Shown here piece after piece: positions 6,031 through 8,730 of a stretch of DNA of 8,730 bases. How positions within the stretch are numbered: position 1 is the first letter of the stretch; the number at the start of each line of letters is the position of its first letter. The notes beneath the pieces are model-generated. The model was given only the letters and a program-made list of their open reading frames with translations. It searched no databases and was not told where the DNA came from. The stretch spans positions 1-8,730 of the forward strand of contig CALBSQ010000332.1 in the NCBI GenBank assembly GCA_937967325.1. Reading direction: 5' to 3'. Source of the DNA: an uncultured Chloroflexota bacterium. GTDB taxonomy: Bacteria > Chloroflexota > UBA4733. The translations under genes were made by a program, and so were the position numbers.

Positions 6031-6903
6031 TCAAGCGGTCACGTCACGTCCGGCGGCCCACTGCAGGCCACGGCGATACAAGCGGCCCACGTGCTCATCC
6101 TGATGACTCTGCCGGTCGTGTCCAAGTCCGCAGTAGAATACCCTACCGCCGCCGAACTGCTTGACGTACATTGAGGTCTCGGCCTTCCCGTCCTTGGCAG
6201 CAGTCGCCAGGACGTGCAATCCCTCCGGCTGAAGCTCGAGCACGTAGCGCTCATCCTGAACGGCAAAGTTCCCCATACCGCGCGTGATCGGGTGCTGCTG
6301 ATCCGCGACGTTGACCTGCACGTCGCCAAAGGGCGGGTGGCTGACGAAGCGAGACCCCAGCATGGCGAGGTAGGCGGCATGCTCCTTGAAGGAATCGGCC
6401 GCGCTGTGGATGCCGACCAACCCCTTGCCGCCGGCGACGTAGTCGAGCAAGGCGCCCAGCTGCGCGTCCGTCAAGCCCGGCCCGGTGGTATAGATGGCGA
6501 CGGCGTCGTAGCCCGCCAGCGTGGACGGCGCGAAGACCTCTCGCTTGTCCGTCACCGTCACGTCCAGCAAGCCACCCGAGCTGAGCACGCCCTGGAGGAT
6601 CTCCCGCGCGCCGGGGCCGTCGTGAAAGGGACCGCCCACGATCAGGAGCACCTTCGGCTTGCCGACAGTCATCTGGCCGTTCTTCTCTTCCTGGGCGGAA
6701 GGCGTTGGTGTATTGGAGGCAGGTGCGGTCGCCGTAACGTTGCGAGCCGGCGTGGGACTGGCAGCGGCGAAAGATTGCGCTCGCGTCGGTGGCACGGAGC
6801 TGCACGCCGCCAGGCCCAGCACGGATAGCGATGCCTGGAGGAGCACCCAGACCAGCTCGCGTCGCGGGCGCAATGTAGCGCGGCGCAAGGCTCGGATGCC
6901 CAC
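6031..6903 (-). CDS. ThuA-domain lipoprotein (trehalose utilisation family)
   Basis: The C-terminal 210 residues are a ThuA-like domain, a class I glutamine-amidotransferase-like fold found beside sugar-oxidation genes; its biochemical role is unsettled in general. With the start used here: KVLLIVGGPFHDGPGAREIL (84-103), GGKGLVGIHSAADSF (159 onward), QHPITRGMGNF and the end QFGGGRVFYCGLGHD. Before it come an arginine-rich n-region, a hydrophobic stretch LVWVLLQASLSVLGLAA and the lipobox LAAC with Cys34, then a Thr/Pro/Ala/Ser-rich linker of about 40 residues. This predicts a membrane-anchored, outward-facing lipoprotein. The start is uncertain: the frame is open to 7194, but that part overlaps the cupin gene. 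The GTG at 6903 gives a sensible signal peptide but has no clear ribosome binding site. An internal ATG at 6672 (MTVGKPKVLL), preceded by GGAAGAGAAG, would give a 213-residue cytoplasmic form. Third gene of the four-gene cluster, 91 nt after the cupin gene. Confidence 0.82.
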   Translation of the reverse strand: MGIRALRRATLRPRRELVWVLLQASLSVLGLAACSSVPPTRAQSFAAASPTPARNVTATAPASNTPTPSAQEEKNGQMTVGKPKVLLIVGGPFHDGPGAREILQGVLSSGGLLDVTVTDKREVFAPSTLAGYDAVAIYTTGPGLTDAQLGALLDYVAGGKGLVGIHSAADSFKEHAAYLAMLGSRFVSHPPFGDVQVNVADQQHPITRGMGNFAVQDERYVLELQPEGLHVLATAAKDGKAETSMYVKQFGGGRVFYCGLGHDRQSHQDEHVGRLYRRGLQWAAGRDVTA

Positions 6904-6994
6904 GAATTGGGCGGGCAGTAGCCGCCCCGGCTCCGCATCACCCAGCTCGGCTCCCCTGCTCTCAACCGTATCGAGGGCAGAGCCTGAGCGGACC

Positions 6995-7414
6995 TCAGCG
7001 AGCTCCTCGGATGCCCGTGGGAACGGGCGGTGTTGGCGGATTCTCGCGCTCGTGTCGATGGTACTCACCGGTATAGGATACGGCAAGGCGAATGGCTGGG
7101 CGGTCGCCCAGCACGTGGATGAGGTGGAAACGGTTGGCCGGCACCAGGATGAAGTCGCCGGCCTTGACATGGTGGGGCGCGTCCTCGCCCTCAATCTCCC
7201 AGGCCAGCTCTCCCTCTGCGATCATCCACCACTCGTCGACCAGGTGATAGTGCCAGTCGTTTTCCTGCCCGGGGTGCTGGCAGATCACGGTGCAGACCAT
7301 TCGGTCGTTCATGATGATGCGCTCATTCCACGGCGGAGCGCCATGGCGAGCCTTGATCTCCTCCAAGGAAGCCACCAGTGTCCCGGGTGTCAACGTCGCC
7401 TGCGCAACTGCCAT
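6995..7414 (-). CDS. Single-domain cupin protein
   Basis: A 139-residue protein of the cupin_2 type, a small beta-barrel that usually binds one metal ion. Motif 1 is PGQENDWHYHLVDEWWMIAE (48-67), giving His55, His57 and Glu62 as ligands in the HxH-x(4)-E pattern; motif 2 is AGDFILVPANRFHLIHVLG with the expected fourth His. Both motifs are intact, so metal binding is likely. Small cupins act as isomerases, dioxygenases, lyases or sugar-binding accessory proteins, and the sequence does not separate these. The start at 7414 has AAAGGA 8 nt upstream (7423-7428). It lies 78 nt after the 2-hydroxyacid dehydrogenase and before the ThuA gene, so it probably serves the same pathway, perhaps on a hydroxyacid or keto acid intermediate. 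The last 15 residues (Pro/Arg-rich) are outside the fold. Confidence 0.9.
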   Translation of the reverse strand: MAVAQATLTPGTLVASLEEIKARHGAPPWNERIIMNDRMVCTVICQHPGQENDWHYHLVDEWWMIAEGELAWEIEGEDAPHHVKAGDFILVPANRFHLIHVLGDRPAIRLAVSYTGEYHRHERENPPTPPVPTGIRGAR

Positions 7415-7492
7415 TTCGTTCGTCCTTTCGACCTATTCTCAAGCAGGCAGCACATTCGCGGTCTGCTTGCGCCCTCGGCTCGGCGTCGCCTC

Positions 7493-8566
7493 CTACAGGC
7501 GCGGGACGCTTGCGAGCTCCGGCAGCGCCGCCAGGCGATCGTACAGCGCCTTGTTGATGACGACTTTGCGTTCGGGCAGGCCGCCGAGCGCGACCGATAT
7601 GGCGATCTCCCCAACCCTCCGACGGGCTTGCTGCATGCCCTCCACCGACTGAGAGGCGGCGTGCGGGGTGAGGATCACCTGCTCCAGCTGGGCGAGGGGG
7701 TGGTCCCGACCAATCGGCTCATGCTCGAAGACGTCGAGCCCGGCTCCCGCCAGGTGGCCGGAGCGCAAGGCGTCGGCGAGAGCGACTTCATCCACCACCG
7801 GCCCCCGACAGGTGTTGACGAGCACCGCGCCGCGCTTCATCTTGGCCAGGCGCTCGGTCGACATCAAGTGGCGCGTGCTCTCATTCAGCACGACGTGCAA
7901 CGTCACGACATCACTTTGCGCCAGCAGCTCGTCCAGCGATACCAGCGTCGCCCCGTTCTCGGCCGCCGCTTCCGCCGTCACGAAGGGATCGGCCGCCAGT
8001 AGGCGGAAGCCGAAGGGACGCATGCGCTCGGCGACCAGGCGGCCGATGCCGCCGAAGCCGACGATGCCCAGGGTCAGCACCGATGGACGGTGAATCTCCA
8101 GGTCGGCTCGGCCACGTCGCTCCGCCCAGCCGCCGCCGCGCACGTACCGGTCCATGGCGAACAGAGACCGGTTGAGGGCCAGGATGAGCGCCGAGGCGTG
8201 ATTGGCCACCTCGATGGCAAAGGCGTCCGGCACGTTGGCGACGAGGATGCCGCTGGCGGTAGCCGCGTCGACGTCGATGTCGTCATAGCCCATGTACGGG
8301 CGCAACAGGAGGCGGCAGCCCTCCAGGAGCCCGAACTCCTCCGTGCTCAGGCGCAGGCCCCCGGAAATGACGACGTCCGCGCCGCTCACCGCGGCTGGGG
8401 CGGAGCCACTGTCATCGCGTAAGGCGGCGAATACGACCTCAGCCCCGGCGCCGCGGATGGCGGTGTAGGCGATATCGTCGGGGTTAGCCGGCCCTCTACC
8501 GGTCACCGCGACGCGTCCGGGCCGTCGCCATCGCTCCGGCTCTTTCCAGCGGGATAGCTCGTCCAT
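7493..8566 (-). CDS. NAD-dependent D-isomer-specific 2-hydroxyacid dehydrogenase
   Basis: A 357-residue cytoplasmic oxidoreductase that interconverts a 2-hydroxyacid and the 2-keto acid with NAD(H). The nucleotide-binding domain carries TLGIVGFGGIGRLVAERM (165-182) with GxGxxG at Gly170/172/175; Asp193 (LLAADPFV) after beta-2 indicates NAD rather than NADP. All catalytic residues are present: Arg254 (VNTCRGPVVDE), Glu283 (GLDVFEHEP) and His302 (LTPHAAS). The substrate domain (about 18-115 and 305-335) is divergent, so I cannot choose between phosphoglycerate-, glyoxylate/hydroxypyruvate- or CtBP-like activity. PYMGYDDIDVDAATASGILV (90-109) is the family's usual first-domain end. The N-terminus starts after a short charged arm (SRWKEPERWRRPGR). 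The ATG at 8566 has TAGGGA 7 nt upstream (8574-8579). It is the first gene of the cluster with the cupin, ThuA and URO-D-like genes, and the candidate promoter lies just upstream. Confidence 0.93.
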   Translation of the reverse strand: MDELSRWKEPERWRRPGRVAVTGRGPANPDDIAYTAIRGAGAEVVFAALRDDSGSAPAAVSGADVVISGGLRLSTEEFGLLEGCRLLLRPYMGYDDIDVDAATASGILVANVPDAFAIEVANHASALILALNRSLFAMDRYVRGGGWAERRGRADLEIHRPSVLTLGIVGFGGIGRLVAERMRPFGFRLLAADPFVTAEAAAENGATLVSLDELLAQSDVVTLHVVLNESTRHLMSTERLAKMKRGAVLVNTCRGPVVDEVALADALRSGHLAGAGLDVFEHEPIGRDHPLAQLEQVILTPHAASQSVEGMQQARRRVGEIAISVALGGLPERKVVINKALYDRLAALPELASVPRL

Positions 8567-8730
8567 TCAGTGGTCCCTACCTACGCGTGCTTCATTGCCA
8601 GGGAAGATGATACACGTCGATCCATCGTCCACAAGCGGGGATAGGCAAGCTAGTGGGTCGATTGTGTCATCGGGCGCCATTCGCCCCGCGATCGCGCAGC
8701 ATCGACCGTCGGGGTAGGGGCAGGTCTCTG
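8567..8730 (-). promoter_or_regulatory. Upstream region of the four-gene cluster with candidate promoter
   Basis: On the minus strand TATCAT (8607-8612), one mismatch from the -10 consensus, follows TTGTGG (8629-8634) after a 16-base spacer. A transcript from here would start about 30 bases before the dehydrogenase ATG, so the spacing fits. Further out, GGGCG (8672-8676) and CGCCC (8682-8686) form a perfect 5-bp GC hairpin with a 5-base loop. It lacks a T-tract on either strand, so it could be an operator or the weak end of an upstream gene. No open gene is recognisable up to the contig edge, and no adapter is seen at this end. Confidence 0.4.

Noticed and set aside
6904..7194. Extending the ThuA protein to the GTG/ATG-type starts up to 7194
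   Set aside because: This part overlaps the well-supported cupin gene out of frame and adds sequence without fold or signal features before the lipoprotein signal.
6659..8002. Very long plus-strand open frame (447 codons) opposite the cupin and dehydrogenase
   Set aside because: It is antisense to two proteins with complete motifs, its translation is low-complexity and Arg/Gly-rich with no recognisable domain, and long antisense frames are expected in high-GC DNA.
8721..8730. Adapter at the 3' contig end (CAGGTCTCTG)
   Set aside because: It only superficially resembles the mosaic-end complement; there is no run matching CTGTCTCTTATACACATCT.

Overview
This window looks like one end of a contig from a high-GC bacterium, probably a metagenome assembly. 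All seven recognisable protein genes, plus one broken gene, lie on the minus strand. A soil- or sediment-type Chloroflexota (or a similar high-GC Terrabacteria lineage) is my best guess. That rests on the Thr/Pro/Ala-rich linker behind the lipoprotein signal, the hydrolase/cyclase-like/LuxR fusion regulator, and the URO-D-like and ThuA genes. No marker gene is present, so the taxonomy is inference only. Bases 1-44 are not genomic: they match the end of an Illumina P5 sequence, an i5 index and the Nextera read-1 transposase adapter.

Reading in the direction of transcription (right to left): 8567-8730 is an upstream region with a candidate promoter. It is followed by a compact four-gene cluster: an NAD-dependent 2-hydroxyacid dehydrogenase (8566-7493), a single-domain cupin (7414-6995), a ThuA-domain lipoprotein (about 6903-6031) and a URO-D-superfamily protein that is not HemE (6003-5059). 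Gaps are 27-91 nt. This looks like a small catabolic operon for an oxidised sugar, a hydroxyacid or a methylated compound; its substrate cannot be read from the sequence. A bulged GC hairpin (5002-5020) separates it from a GNAT acetyltransferase (4934-4140).

Between about 3770 and 4139 there is a non-coding stretch with a possible decayed reading frame on the plus strand. It is also the likely promoter region of a 531-residue regulator (3769-2174) with three domains: an alpha/beta hydrolase with an intact-looking triad, a class III nucleotidyl-cyclase-like domain with an altered metal site, and a C-terminal LuxR-type DNA-binding domain. This is the most unusual protein in the window.

The last part (1868-45) holds an isochorismatase-family cysteine hydrolase interrupted by one in-frame TAG, although all three catalytic residues are kept. 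Immediately after it, probably translationally coupled, comes a covalent-FAD oxidoreductase cut off by the adapter after 301 codons. The 305-base spacer 1869-2173 carries a thrice-repeated GTACGGA motif and a small hairpin. No RNA genes, insertion sequences, CRISPR arrays, origins or phage genes were seen.
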